From the NCBI GenBank assembly GCA_020080175.1, contig JAGHQL010000186.1, forward strand, positions 6,848 through 51,161: DNA of 44,314 nucleotides, given 5' to 3'. Below the pieces are notes generated by a model, which was given only the letters and a program-made list of their open reading frames with translations, searched no databases and was not told the origin of the DNA. Positions within the stretch are counted from its first letter, which is position 1. Every line of letters starts with the position of its first letter. A program made the translations under genes and the position numbers. This document shows, piece after piece, positions 11,423 through 23,305 of this stretch. The stretch comes from Glutinoglossum americanum (lineage: Eukaryota; Ascomycota; Geoglossomycetes; Geoglossales; Geoglossaceae).

Positions 11423-14400
11423 GGTCAGCGACCTGCGGGATCACCCGGACCCCGCGGGCGAGGATAGGACAGTAGACGATTGTTGTTTTCGATATGCTGA
11501 AGGTGAGCTTTTCGGCGATATATCGCTTCGTGAGGAGGAGGGGGAGGAGGCTGGTATCTTAAGAACGGAACCGGGAGGTGTGCGCGATGCTGGCGGGGTT
11601 CGTATGTGCCACGAGGGTAGTGGACAAGAGGGAGGGGTCTATCCAATAAGGATATAGGACGTTTGAAGTCGAGTCTCTGACACTCCCAGTCGCTGATATG
11701 GAAATGGATATCTTGAAGATGATAGACTTGCGCAAGAACGATGGTAGTTTTTGTTTGATAGAGGAAGAATAAAATGCGAGAGCACGAGAGAAAAGTGTGA
11801 AGTATGAAAACGACCCTCCCGCCCCCGGCGTGTGAGTTGTCCTCCTCCTAACGTGCATACCCAGTGACATAGACATTCTCCCTCATGCATGCACCTTCGG
11901 CCAAACAACTCCAACGATTTTCTCCTCCAACGCGCGCACTAAGCTGGCAGGTTACCAACGCAGCACCGGTACGTGTTCTCGCGTGTTGTGTCTCGACGCG
12001 ATTGGCGAGCCGAGCGAGCGATTGGTCCTGTATAACCCAGGATGAATGCGGTTCCTAGAGATTGGAGGGAATGGTCCAGTAAAATACTCTGGAGAAGGCC
12101 GTAGTGACAAACGAGTGGTATTCTTTGGGGCATTCTCTGAGGCGAGGTCGCGCGGTGAAGGCTATTTGCTGGGAGAGGACGCACCTTGTTATTTTCTACA
12201 GACAACAGCTGAGGCGGTTTTAGTGTAAAGAACGTGACTGAGCGCACAACCCAAGATAACCCAAGACCTGTCATATGCGAAATCCTCTTCATATCCCCGG
12301 GTGCTCCTTCGCTATTCCATTCTTTTCTTCTTTTTTATTTTCGATTTCAAAGTGGGAACCGTTGATGCACGTGGGCCAAGTTCAAGTTGCCCCTTTAAGC
12401 GCCGAGTGGACCGCTCAAAAGCGGCGTGCTATTTGCACGATCACGGGACCATCACCACCCAATACGGCAAATATTATTATATTTTATGTACTCTACATAT
12501 TTTATATATTTTATTCATTTTTATATAACATTGTTCCGTCCCTCGATAGAAAGTTGAATTGATCTCGATCGATTGTTCCGTTAGATAGTGCGCGCACAGT
12601 TACCCACATCCCAATTTAGCAACCGTACATTCGAACACGAAGCTAGCTAACTATTGCGCGCAAAATAAGTAACCCTAAGGTTAAGGCAGGCAGTTATCGG
12701 CCTGGAGTTAAAGGGCTAACATTCATACTGTCGCTCGGCCCCTCCCCCGATCCTTCCCATTCCCATAACCAAGACCTAGCCTATTTTCCGTGACCTGTTG
12801 CGGTTCGAGCGTGCATTAAGGCCTCTGATGCGAGGCGAGGCAGGGTGAGTCCTAGGTGACTGCACGCCCCAAAGTCATGTGGAGGGTCGCAGTCATCGCT
12901 ATATCTAAAGACAGAGCTCCCTTCGAGTCCACCAAGCCCCCCCGAACCACTGGTGCTTCTCAACTTTCCCTCCCCGGAAGCTCCCAGGCCTGTGACAAAA
13001 CAGGAGGTAAGGTGCTAGCATGGAACTTCCAACTCGGCGTGATAGGCCTTGCCCCTGCAAGCCGATTCGGCGCGTTTTCGTAGAGAGAGCATCCCCACAG
13101 CATAGATATCCAACTTGAAATGTATTACTGATTTAAACCCGTCTTTACTACAACCCCGTATACCGCTTTAGCAAGCGAATCGATCACGAAGCCTTCGCTT
13201 TATGTTGTAAGATCTCCTGCCAATTTCTCAATGTTTTCTCGCAAGCACCCCTAAATCCTAGCATTAGAAACCTCCTCCCAGGGGCCCTAAGCTCCATCCA
13301 ACTGCTTCAACAACCCTACCTCACTCCCCTTCAGTTGACCACCATCGCTCCTTCCTCATATGCTCTGGTGCTCCGGTGAGAGCCACTCCTCCCATCGCCC
13401 TCAAGTCCCCTTTTCTCCCCACACCAAGTCTAGACTTGTACGAACCACTAAATCATGGTGCACTCGATGCCCCCCGCCCTCATTAGGCCAGGACTCCCCT
13501 TTCTACTATCACTTCTTCACGATTGCTCTAGCGGGCGCCACCCCCCTCTTTCCCCCTTACCCCATCGCTCTCATCCCCTCCCCTCAGCGTCCACGCCACC
13601 TCCCTCCTGTATTTTAACTAGCAGAATGTGCACACAACCTCGTAAAACACCAGGAAAAAAGAAACGAGCGCCTATCGTGGAGTAGAAGAAACCGAAACCC
13701 AACAACCAACACTCACTGCGCAGTCACATCAATCGGAGTCTGTCGGCAAGACAGCCTACTAGCAACGCCCCGAAATGACTCGACAGCCAAAACAGCCGGG
13801 GTTTGGTCATTGAAATTAAAGCATGCTCCAGAGGCGGTTTAACTAGAGCCAGGTATTTCCTAGTCGGTGGGTTCCGTCTTAACGTGGGCGGCGCCCACCA
13901 GTGTTTTCTGTCCCTATTTGGCAATCGCTAGTTTGCCGAATTTAAATAAAACATAACTTAAGACGAAGTCTTAGGACGGGCGAGGTCATTCCAAGGATAC
14001 AGGTAATCTGGTTCGGCCGGAACATAACAACTCGAAGGTCCAGTGGTCGAGTTGGGAACAAATTGCTGGATGGAAACAAAACACCCGTGACCTTAGTATC
14101 CGGCTCTTGCCGTATCGTAAACAGGTAAGGTATTTAGTTACAGGGAATCTCTGACCTCGTAGGACTAAATAAACACCATATCAGAGGCCCTTATGGTTTC
14201 GCTTTTTGCACAAATCTCGGCTGAGGTGAAGCCAATCCCGACGAATAACCCTCCCCCCGAAGATGCCTTACACTTGAAGTTTTCCCCAGCCCTCATCTAA
14301 AACCTCTCAAACAGCAACGACAGCACCGAACAATGCAAAAACACAAAGACCAGCTATGTATCATTGACGAAAACCTAGCTGGCTAAACTCCCAAACGTCA

Positions 14401-14591
14401 CACCGTAAACGACATTGGAACTGGATAATTGCTGTAGAGAGATACGCCCCCATAGAATAGAGACGTTGAGCTAGACAGAGATGAGAAGGAAAAAAAAAAA
14501 TTTAGCAATATGATTGGTTTTTGACAGCGTATGTGCTCAAAGTTCGATCAGCCTTACAAAAATATCCGAGCCGCTACGCCAACAACCACTA
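11423..14591. other. 3.1-kb intergenic region, no gene supported
   Basis: Between the start of the zinc-finger gene and the stop of the CFEM-like gene, both on the minus strand. It includes a pyrimidine-rich block near 13300-13620 and an AT-rich block near 12465-12560. The frames seen are short, overlapping and motif-free. It presumably holds the promoter of the zinc-finger gene in its left part. Confidence 0.45.
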
Positions 14592-15950
14592 CTATCGACC
14601 AGACGACAACTCAAACAAATTCCCTCCACCCCCCGGCATAGGCCTCTGATACTGCTGCTGCTGCTGCTGATACGGCGACTGCGGATAATATGGCTGCTGC
14701 GGCGGCGTTGGCGGCGGCACATGATTATCGCTCAACTCCACATATGTCCCCCTAACCGGTTTATTGTGCGCGTTCATCATATACCCCTGCGCCTGCCACT
14801 CCGGCGTCGGGTTGACGGGATTGCTCGCGGCCTCGAAGCGACCCGGGGGCAGCGGCGGGGGGACGTACCCGGGGTGCCCAGGAACGGCCGTGCCGTCCGC
14901 CTCCTGCGGGTAGCCTGCGGAGGCCTTATAGTCGGGGGGTGGGGAGGAGGCGTTGGCGGCGTTCGTCGGTTGGAGTGGGACGGAGTCGGACGGTGGGGAC
15001 TTCGGTGCGCCGCGCTTGTGCCTAAAGAGGAAATATCCGCCTATCACCAGCGCGGCGAGCAGGAACACCACGGCCCCGGCCGCAGCGGCGATCACGCTGA
15101 CCCTCGGCCCGTGCGCCGCCGCCGCCGTCGCCGTGGACTTCGAACCCCCCGTCTCCAGCGGCAACCCGGCCCCGGACTTCCCGCCGCCGGTGGTGGGCGT
15201 GCCGCCCGTCGCGACGATCGAACACGCCTCCGTGTACGAGCTCCTCGCGATAGAGTAGTCGGTGCTGGGACACCGGTCGGCCGAGGCGATGCAGCTGGAC
15301 AGCTCGGGGAGGTACGACTTGCTGCAGACGCACGAGTAGTCGAAGCGGCCGGAGCACGAGACCTTGTCGGCGGCGGCGGCCTGGCAGGACGGGCAGCCCG
15401 CCGGGTTGGCGGACGTGAAGGACGCGTACGAGGAGCACGACGCGGAGAACGAGGACACGATGGACGTCGAGGTCCTGAACGGGCACTTGGCGGAGAAGCT
15501 CCCGGTGCCGGCGACGCAGGTGGAGAAAGCGGCGACGTACCCCGTGGCCGTGGCGGAGCAGAGACACGCGTAGTCGTCGTAGTCGGTGCAGCCCAGGCCC
15601 GTGACGGCGGAGCTGACGCAGCCGCCGCAGAACGCGGACCCCAGGGACTCGGTCCAGTACGAGCAGCTGTCGGAGATGGACGACGAGGCGGAGATCCAGT
15701 CGGAGGGCACGCAGCCGGGCTGCGTCGCCATGCACGACGAGAGGAGGGTCCCGTACGCGGGCGTCACGCACGAGCAGAGGTAGTCGGTGTCCGCCGAGCA
15801 GCTGGCCAGGCTGAGGGCGGTGGTGGTGCAGAGCGAGCAGGAGGAGGAGTCGGCGAGCGAGCGGGGGCGGAGGAGCTCGGGGTGAGGGGATCGCTGCGGC
15901 ATGGCGGTCGTGCGGCGGTGGTCATCGTGCTTGTGATGTCGTCGCGCCAT
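14592..15950 (-). CDS. Single-pass membrane protein with three CFEM-like cysteine modules
   Basis: One uninterrupted minus-strand frame of 452 residues. About residues 35-245 hold three tandem cysteine-rich modules with the shared logic CxxC...C-(T/S)-(D/R)-x-x-(Y)-x-C-x-C-(S/V)...(L/F)-x-(S/T)-C, close to the CFEM eight-cysteine fold. A Gly/Ser/Thr/Ala stalk follows (about 246-283), one membrane helix (about 284-309, VSVIAAAAGAVVFLLAALVIGG), a basic stop-transfer RHKR and a 140-residue Pro/Gln/Tyr-rich cytosolic tail with a short polyglutamine run. CFEM proteins are surface proteins linked to haem uptake, adhesion or host sensing; a receptor-like role here is inference. The oddity is that the ORF start (MARRHHKHDDHRR) has no signal peptide, so a missed 5' exon or different start is possible, or the helix acts as a signal anchor. 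The coding sequence is much richer in GC than its flanks. Confidence 0.8.
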   Translation of the reverse strand: MARRHHKHDDHRRTTAMPQRSPHPELLRPRSLADSSSCSLCTTTALSLASCSADTDYLCSCVTPAYGTLLSSCMATQPGCVPSDWISASSSISDSCSYWTESLGSAFCGGCVSSAVTGLGCTDYDDYACLCSATATGYVAAFSTCVAGTGSFSAKCPFRTSTSIVSSFSASCSSYASFTSANPAGCPSCQAAAADKVSCSGRFDYSCVCSKSYLPELSSCIASADRCPSTDYSIARSSYTEACSIVATGGTPTTGGGKSGAGLPLETGGSKSTATAAAAHGPRVSVIAAAAGAVVFLLAALVIGGYFLFRHKRGAPKSPPSDSVPLQPTNAANASSPPPDYKASAGYPQEADGTAVPGHPGYVPPPLPPGRFEAASNPVNPTPEWQAQGYMMNAHNKPVRGTYVELSDNHVPPPTPPQQPYYPQSPYQQQQQQYQRPMPGGGGNLFELSSGR

Positions 15951-17688
15951 GTCGTACGTATCATGTATATCCCCTCGTGGGGATGGATCGGGAAAGCTGC
16001 GCGGTGCGGCGTTGGATCGATCACCAGGAGGTGGGAATTCTTCGTCCGTTCTTTCGCTCGGTCAGCCCGTCTGTCCGTCCCACGCAGCCAGATCCAAAAT
16101 ACTCAAAGCCCAGCAATCCGCGTCGAGAGTGCTTCGTTCGAGATATCCGACGAGTTCGGTCCGTTGGTTAGTTAGTCAGTCTGGTTAGTTCTAGCTAGTG
16201 AGTGACACGACAATCACGACGATCTCAAGCGGCAGCTCGAGCAAAATAAAACCCGGTTGGAAAAAGCGAGCGTCCCCCAATTGTACTCCTGGAGAAAAGA
16301 AAAGAAAAGTAAAACAGGCAGAGGAGTCTCTCGTCCACCCCCTCGGCACAGCCCCCTCCAATCCCCCGATCCTCCCCAATCCCATCCCAATCCCAATCCC
16401 CATCCCCCAATCCCCTTCTCGTATTCCCCCTATTCCCACCTCTCGCATTAAGCTTAAATCCTTGGCAGGGGGTGTGCGGACCCTAAGCGACGCCGCCCCA
16501 TTGGGCTCCCTGGGAGATTGCGACGTATAAATAGTGGGAACGTTTGAGGCCCCGTTCATGCTGAGGGCAGCTCTCTGCGGTCTGTGGTCTGCGGTCTGCG
16601 GTCTGCGGTCTGTGGTCTCGCGCTGGGGATAAGGCATAGGGTAGGGCACACTACCGCGTAGCAGATGGCCTGGGGAATCCCATCTCTCGCATCTGGTTGG
16701 CCCGCGATCCGTTTCGTGGAGTCTTGCTTGTCGCTGGTCGTGGGAGAGAGCAGAAACGTGGTACCCTAACCCTCGGGGTCTTCCGACTTCTTCTTCTCCA
16801 TTGGCGCGAAATTCCGGATCTCGACGGCGATCTCCCGACGCAGAGGTGTTCCTGGCTAATACGGAAGCAGACATTCTGCAGGGAAAGAATTCGAGAGCGC
16901 GAGATGATACGCTTGGGTTTTTTGCAGTTTTTGAGTTTTTTTTAATAAATAAATTTAAAATGTCAGGAATGACGAGGAAGGGGCCGCGGGTATATATATG
17001 GATGGATATCTGTCTAGAAAGACGTAAGGGATTTCCCCGCCGGCCTAAATCTCTGGAGAAACTGCTCGCACCGAACATCTTTCTCTTAACAATGCTCTGC
17101 ACAAGTCTTACACATTAATTCCGTTCCACAGGTCATCCCATCCTACACAAGAATAATTCCCTAAGAGTTTTAGTTTTTTTGGAGTGGTATTGCCCGACTA
17201 AAAAGCCCAGTTAGGCGTTTTGAAGATTTTTATTTTCCAGTCTGCCTTCCCACCCAGACGAGGAAAAGAAAATAAGAGGTTTATCCCATAGTCGCGGCTA
17301 CAAAATTCAAATTGATACATGTCAGCAACGTTTTGAGAAGTTGCATTCTAAAAAGGCTGAGCGCAATGCTTTTGTCCTAGTAGAGCTAACTATTACATCG
17401 GCTAGCCGTTGTGCTGTTCTCCGGGTAGCGTGGCCGCAGATTCCTTAGCAGACAGCTGCTCCACCAATATGCAGCTCAAGCTATCTCAGTGTCTCATACG
17501 GCCATGCGATGGTCCTCAAAAAACACCCTGGGATTATCTAGGGCGAAAGAATCACAGAGGAAGCCAAAGCGGGACCCACAACAGACGCATCGGCTGGATA
17601 ATGAAACCTAGAAACTTAGGGTAGGGGGAGTTGAACATAAAAGGGAGGCGAGTCGTGGTGTTGGGTGGGGCTAGTGGCGAATGGCTGA
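15951..17688. other. Upstream region of CFEM-like gene and 3' flank of NLR
   Basis: On the minus strand a TATA-like TATTTATAC lies near 16518-16530, about 570 bp before the CFEM-like start, leaving room for a long leader or unseen first exon. Low-complexity CCCAAT/CCCCAT runs lie at about 16371-16425. The 303-residue minus-strand frame at 16191-17102 is mostly made of these simple repeats and is not accepted. Confidence 0.45.
16573..16619. repeat. 7-bp tandem repeat (TCTGCGG/TCTGTGG)
   Basis: Six to seven copies of GTCTGCG or GTCTGTG in a row, upstream of the CFEM-like gene. No function is visible. Confidence 0.8.
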
Positions 17689-20600
17689 TTAAGGGCCCGG
17701 ACTGGGCATAGTCAGCAGCCGCACCAGGGCCCCATTCCCGGTCAATATGGCCAACGTCACTAGTGAGTGGCCGCTGGGGTCCTTACAGTTGACATCGACG
17801 CCTTTGCACGCGATCAGCAGCCGCACCACAGCCTTGTGCTCATTCACTATGGCCCACGACAGCGGCGTCCGACCGCAGCCGGAGTTGGCATCGACGCCTT
17901 CGTGCTCGACTGGCAGCCGCGCAGTAGCCTCGCACCCGCTTCCCGCAGCCCGCGACAGCGGCCTCTCGCCATAGGAGTAGTCTTTGGAGTTAACATCGAC
18001 GTCTTCGTACTCGACAAGCATCCGCACCACGGCCTCGTGCCCGTACCTTGCAGCCCACGACAGCGGCGTCCGACTGTAGAAGTCCTTAGTGTCGATGTCG
18101 ACGCCTTCACGCTCGGCCAGCGGCCGCATCACGGCATCGTGCCCATTCCTCGCAGCCCATGACAGCGGCGTCTGACCGCCGGAGTCCTTGGAGTCGGCAT
18201 CGACGCCTTCGTGCTCGACCAGCAGCCGCACCACGGCCTCATGCCCATTCTCCGCGGCCAACGACAGCGGTGTCTGACCATGGTAGTCCTTGGAGTCAAC
18301 ATCGACACCTTCGTGCTCGACTAGCATCCGCATCACGGCATCGTGCCCATTCCTCGCAGCCCACGACAGCGGCGTCTGACCGCCGAAGTCCTTGGAGTCG
18401 GCATCGACGCCTTCGTGCTCGACCAGCAGCCGCACCACGGCCTCGTGCCCATTCTCCGCGGCCAACGACAGCGGTGTCTGACCACGGTAGTCCTTGGAGT
18501 CAACATCGACACCTTCGTGCTCGACCAGCAGCCGCACCACGGCATCATGCCCATTCCTCGCAGCCCATGACAGCGGCGTCTGGCCGCCGGAGTTCTTGGA
18601 GTCGGCATCGACGCCTCCGTGCTCGACCAGCAGCCGCACCACGGCCTCGTGCCCATTCTCCGCGGCCAACGACAGCGGTGTCTGACCGCGGTAGTCCTTG
18701 GAGTCAACATCGACACCTCCGTGCTCGGCCAGCACCCGCACCACGGCCTCGCGCCCGTTCTCTGCAGCCCATGACAGCGGCGTCCGACTATAGAAGTCCT
18801 CAGTGCTGATATCGACGTCTTTGCGCTCGGCCAGTAGCTGCACCACGGCCTCGTGCCCGTTCTTCGCAGCCCATGACAGCGGCGTCTGACCGTTGGGGTC
18901 CTTGGAGTCGGCATCGGTGCCTTCGTGCTCGACCAGCAGCCGCACCACGGCCTCATGCCCATTCCCCGCAGCCCGCGACAGCGGTGTCCGACCATAGGAG
19001 TCCTTGGAGTCGGCATCGATGCCTTCGTGCTTGACCAGCATCCGCACCACGGCCTCATGCCCATTAATCGCAGCCAATGACAGCGGTGTTTGGCCATGAG
19101 AGTCCTTGGAGTCGGCATCGATGCCTTCGTGCTTGACCAGCATCCGCACCACGACCTCATGCCCATTAATCGCAGCCAATGACAGCGGTGTCCGACCATG
19201 AGTGTCCTTGGAGTCGGCATCGACGCCTTCGAGCTCGACCAGCATCCGCACCACGGCCTCGTGCCCGTTCTTTGCAGCCCACAACAGCGGTGTCCAACCA
19301 TAGTGGCCCTTGGAGTCGGCATCGACGCCTTCGTGCTCGACCAGCATCCGCACCACGGCCTCATGCCCATTCCCTGCAGCCCACGACAGCGGTGTCCGAC
19401 CATAGGAGTCCTTGGAGTCGGCATCGATGCTTTCGTGCTCGACCAGCATCCGCACCACGGCCTCGTGTCCATTCCCCGCAGCCCATGACAGCGGTGTCCG
19501 ACCATTGGAGCCCTTGGAGTTTGTATCGACGCCTTCGCACTCGAGTAGCGGCCGGACCATTGTCGTCAAGCCGATAGATGCGACAATATGCAAGCTAGTT
19601 ACATGTTTCGGAAAGGTCTGACTATATCCAGGATATCGATATTTTAAAATTCCCGTTACTTGGCTGGAGCACATCACTTTCGAGTTGTGCTTGAGGAACT
19701 TCAGAGCTATCTCTTTGATCGCCTCTTCTGGGTCTCCACGTGCATGATCACCCCAATGCTGAGCGGCATACTCAAGGAGGGGATATTTTTGCATTCGAAT
19801 CTCAAATTCCTGGTCGCTACGGCAGTAGCCTTGAGCAAAAACATCAAATGAGATGTACGTAAGACAGGTCGTCGCAATATTTGTCTGGGCGTTTGGAAAC
19901 CAGGTCATACGGGTGCGCTCAAAGTACTCCTGTGTAGTGTAATGCACTAAGCGGGTAATATTGCTTTCTCGATCAACAGTGACCAGGCCGGCACATATGG
20001 AAACTAGAACATCCGGCATAGCCTCTTCATCAAAGTCGACGTCTCCAGGCTGAACCGCTAAAGCATGCTTGATTTCTGTGACAGTCAGCGGTCTGAAGGC
20101 GTAGGATATCCAGTAGAGAATTCGTTCGGCTAGCTTAGCATCTTCTTCATCCTGGCCCCGGATCCTCTGCATGGCTTCATCGTAAGTGTCGTCCAGTTCT
20201 TTCGGCAAATTCCTTAAGGCCGTGCGGACGTCTCTACGATTGTGCTTCTTCGCTAATGAGTCCATATGTAGCTGGGCCAGCAGAAACCTTGGAAGAATGA
20301 GCTGATACGTTTGGTTTCTACTATGGCTGGTTATCAGCACTTACATTCCTTTAGCCTTTTCGGCGATGGTGTTTACGATGGTGTCTTGCAGAGCCGGATC
20401 CGCCTTGACATGACGTACCAATCGACCCTCCGTCTTAACCCGACCTTCAAGATATCTCTTGACATCCTCGTCACTTGCTCGAATTTCCACACGTGCTGAT
20501 TTTTCAAACTCGCGCTCGATGGTTGAAACATGCCGCGATGTAACCAATAGGTGTATTCTTGGCTGCAGCTTTCGAACCTCGACGAGAAAGTTATCTCTGG

Positions 20601-21839
20601 TGCGTTTACTTTCGGGGCATTCATCAAGGGCATCGATGACGATGAAAACTTTCGAGAAGCGACAGACTTCTGACTGCAACAGGCTGGAGTACTCGTCGAG
20701 CTTAGGGCGCGTCCGCTTCCTGATGTGACTGCGATGAAGCGACATGACCTCGTCGGAAATAATGGGATTTCTCTGAACTAGCTGCTGCAACAGACTCGCG
20801 ATAAGATTGACAACTGTTTGGTCCTCTTGTTCTTTATAGCTGCAATAGATATATGCGATTGCGACATTCTCCTTTTCGAAGGACCGCTCGAGGTAATCTA
20901 CTACGATTGATCTAAGAAACCCTACTAATTAGCATTCACAACGGGGTAGATCTGCAGGGTGGTCTTCGTACACGAGGATAGTTTTACCAGCGCCCGCTTT
21001 CACCTAGTTAGAATAGGGTAACGGCATAAAAGCTATTGGAATACATACGAAGTCCAGGACACCACAGAACTCCCCCGGTTCCATCAAGCCAGTTCTTGAA
21101 AACATCGGCCTCCAATAGCCATTCCCCAGTTCCTTCTTGCCGCCTGCTGAGGAAGTCATTTTGTTTGTTAGAAAAATTCAAGGTAGATATCCAAGCTACT
21201 ACATCCCGACTTATTTGGTCTGGAGCACAAACTATGTTCAGTATCATGCGTAGCTAGCAAAACAGCGAGGTAGGGGCGTGATTCCTTGCCTTCTTGATCC
21301 ACTCGTAACTCTGTGATCCCCGTTGTCACCTCCGCAATATCGTCCTTGATCGCTTGTGACAGTGCACTGGAGGTAATCAAAAAATACTCATTCAAACTAG
21401 GCAATCGCTTGGGAGCTCACAAATGGTCTTTCTGTAGTGCAAGGCCAACACGAGTCTTCAGTCGCTCGATTTTAGAAAGGATATTGTTGATCTCATTCTT
21501 ATCAAGTGTCCAGAGTAGCGTCTTGCCGAGCTTCTTTATCCCACTCTGCGGTTTTAATTTCCTTGCCAGCTCCTCCATTTCTGATTTGAATTGCTCAATT
21601 GGCCCCATTTCCACTCCGAGTGAACTAACGCAAGTAAACCATGAGTCTGTCGATTTTGCTTCTTCCACCATATATCTCAAATCCGTAAGAAGAGCTAAGA
21701 GGCTGGTGGCTTCTCGGGCAAGCCTTGCCCGATCTTTAGGAGCACCCTTCACATCGTTGAGATATTTGATAGCCTTCGTAGTAGCATTGATGACCTGGAT
21801 GATGCTAGCAGCTAAGCCAACCACCGTGACAGGGTCCAT
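17689..21839 (-). CDS. NACHT-type NLR (STAND) with ankyrin-repeat tail
   Basis: Minus-strand exons 21839-21421, 21366-21290, 21219-21049, 20996-20972, 20911-20345 and 20287-17689 give 1285 residues. Residues 1-140 (MDPVTVVGLAASIIQVINAT...) match the N-terminal helical domain of fungal STAND proteins (PF17111-like). Joined exons then read NKQNDFLSRRQEGTGEWLL and GVLWCPGLPGAGKTILV, the NACHT P-loop at about residues 223-228. Walker B is KVFIVIDALDE (about 319-327), and a sensor-type LLVTSRH follows. The winged-helix part contains LPKELDDTYDEAMQRI and the typical VHYTTQEYFER. From about residue 650 there are some 18 ankyrin units of 34 residues. Fungal NLRs of this class act in non-self recognition and programmed cell death; that role is inferred from family. 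The P-loop sits largely on a 25-nt exon; intron 2 starts with GC rather than GT; introns 3 and 6 end in AAG. No disruption remains after splicing. Confidence 0.9.
17720..19503 (-). repeat. 102-bp ankyrin repeat array with 204-bp higher-order unit
   Basis: About 17-18 tandem copies of a 102-bp coding unit (34 residues, G-x-TPLSWAA-x-NGHEAVVR-x-LVEHEGVDADSKD). Between about 18161 and 18772 alternate units form a higher-order repeat: the same sequence recurs at 18161, 18365 and 18569, exactly 204 bp apart. Differences between copies are concentrated at a few positions around the helices and the linker (DSY, DYR, DFG, NSG). The last two or three units are more diverged, as expected at array edges. 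Confidence 0.95.
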
Positions 21840-23305
21840 GATGATGGGTAGTAGGGCTAGTTAGGGAGCAAGAGGCGAAAAGTCGGGCGCCTCTACTAGG
21901 CTTGGAGTATCAATTTGTGGGACATATGGTCTAGGAAGTCCGTAGGTAGATATTTGAGGAGCTTACTCATACGGTAAGTGTTGTTCGGATAGATAACGAA
22001 ACTAGAAACTTGACGGGGCTTGGACGGCGGGGGTCGCCAAGTATTCAGCCGCATCACGTGAGCCCAGAATGGCATCATCACCCGCACTTCCAATACGATT
22101 ATCTCAACAAAGATGGGCCTAAAAATAGGATGTCGAAAACGAGAATCCAAAATCCAAAACGACAGGGCGGCATGAGCCAACAGTGGAGGAGCACCAAAAA
22201 TGGTGTCAGGGGTAGCAAGGTCCGGATGCCGTTCCATCGAGACCAACGCCTATATATCCAGTACTGTAGGAAGCACTTCTCATACGACTAACATTTACAT
22301 TACGCCTTCAAAATTTCCAAGTGTCCTTTCGTGGATCCACAGGCCTATAGGACAACTTACTCTGAAAAGGAGGCTCTGGAGGTGATGGGGAGCGGGTTCG
22401 GACACCCCATCAGCGTAGATGGTGCAACGCTCGTGGTTTCAGCCCTTTTTTGCCCTTCAGAGCCGAGCCCCCGCTGCGGGCTGGGTGTTCCGGGAATATT
22501 TTATCCCTGGTTTCTTTTGTTGTGGAGGACGTACGTGGCAGGTATGGTAGACTCTCGCGAAGCCTTGGCGGGTGTTCGGCGTGGTGTGACGCTCGTACCT
22601 TAGTTGACCTGGTAATGATGTCTGGCAGTGGAACTTATGCGAATTGGATGTTAGCGATCGGTTTCGATAGGCTCCTCTCTGGTGATTGGTGGTAACCAGT
22701 GATCGTTGCTCGCTGAAGCGGAAGGTTGTCGGGCGTTCGCGGAGCTTTGGTTTCTGGGTGGGTGGGATAGGTTGGGTTTGGATTGGCCGGAGTGCCGTTT
22801 GCGGCCGAGTCTCGTAATCCCGCCCTCACTGCATGTCTACGGCCTCGCTGCATTGGTTTGCCCTCACTGCATTGGTTTGCCCTCGATGCATCGTTGCTGC
22901 CTTCTTGTTGCCCTCACCGCAGACGTCCCCTTCCTTTCACCGCGTGCGGGGTAGGCATGAATGGATAAAAAGACCTCACAAAGAACGCGCAGAGCCTTCC
23001 TTTTCGCGCCGAGGACTCTATTGTCTATTTGGTACAGCATTTCCGGGAGTTCCCCAGGGCATTAGATGCTTCTTGTCAGTACGTCAGCTTTCGCCGTATC
23101 CGGAATTTCTAAAGATTGGATGCTCCTAGTCAGGGGACACCATATCTAGGCCAAAAGGACCTATATTCCATTGAGTCGTGCTCCTTACTAGTTGCCGCTG
23201 GAACCAGTACGGTTACATGCACGCGCACGAGTATCACTCGCGCTGTCCGACCGTGCGGTCACAGGATTGAGGTTGCTACCAGGTCCCTCTCCATTCTGGC
23301 AGAAG
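21840..23305. other. Intergenic region with low-copy short repeats
   Basis: Should hold the NLR promoter. Near 22820-22900 the phrase CTGCATTGGTTTGCCCTC recurs in tandem; a related sequence lies at 25760-25830, so a short dispersed repeat is present in both places. No gene is supported. Confidence 0.5.

Noticed and set aside
14514-16175. 553-codon plus-strand ORF and the 249-codon minus-strand ORF over the CFEM-like gene
   Set aside because: High GC removes stops in all frames. The translations are Arg/Gly-rich without domains, whereas the chosen frame has ordered cysteine modules and a membrane helix.
16191-17102. 303-residue minus-strand ORF
   Set aside because: Much of it is made of the 7-bp repeat and the CCCAAT-rich simple sequence; no domain or homology-like pattern.
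18159-19577. Long open frames on both strands (for example 18159-18809 plus, 18333-19505 minus) across the ankyrin array
   Set aside because: They are shadows: the 102-bp unit happens to lack stops in several frames, so tandem copies create long empty ORFs.
20912-21048. Frameshift in the NLR just after the P-loop
   Set aside because: Taking the donor GTACGA at 20971 rather than GTGTAC two bases earlier restores the frame and gives GAGKTILVSIVVDYLE.
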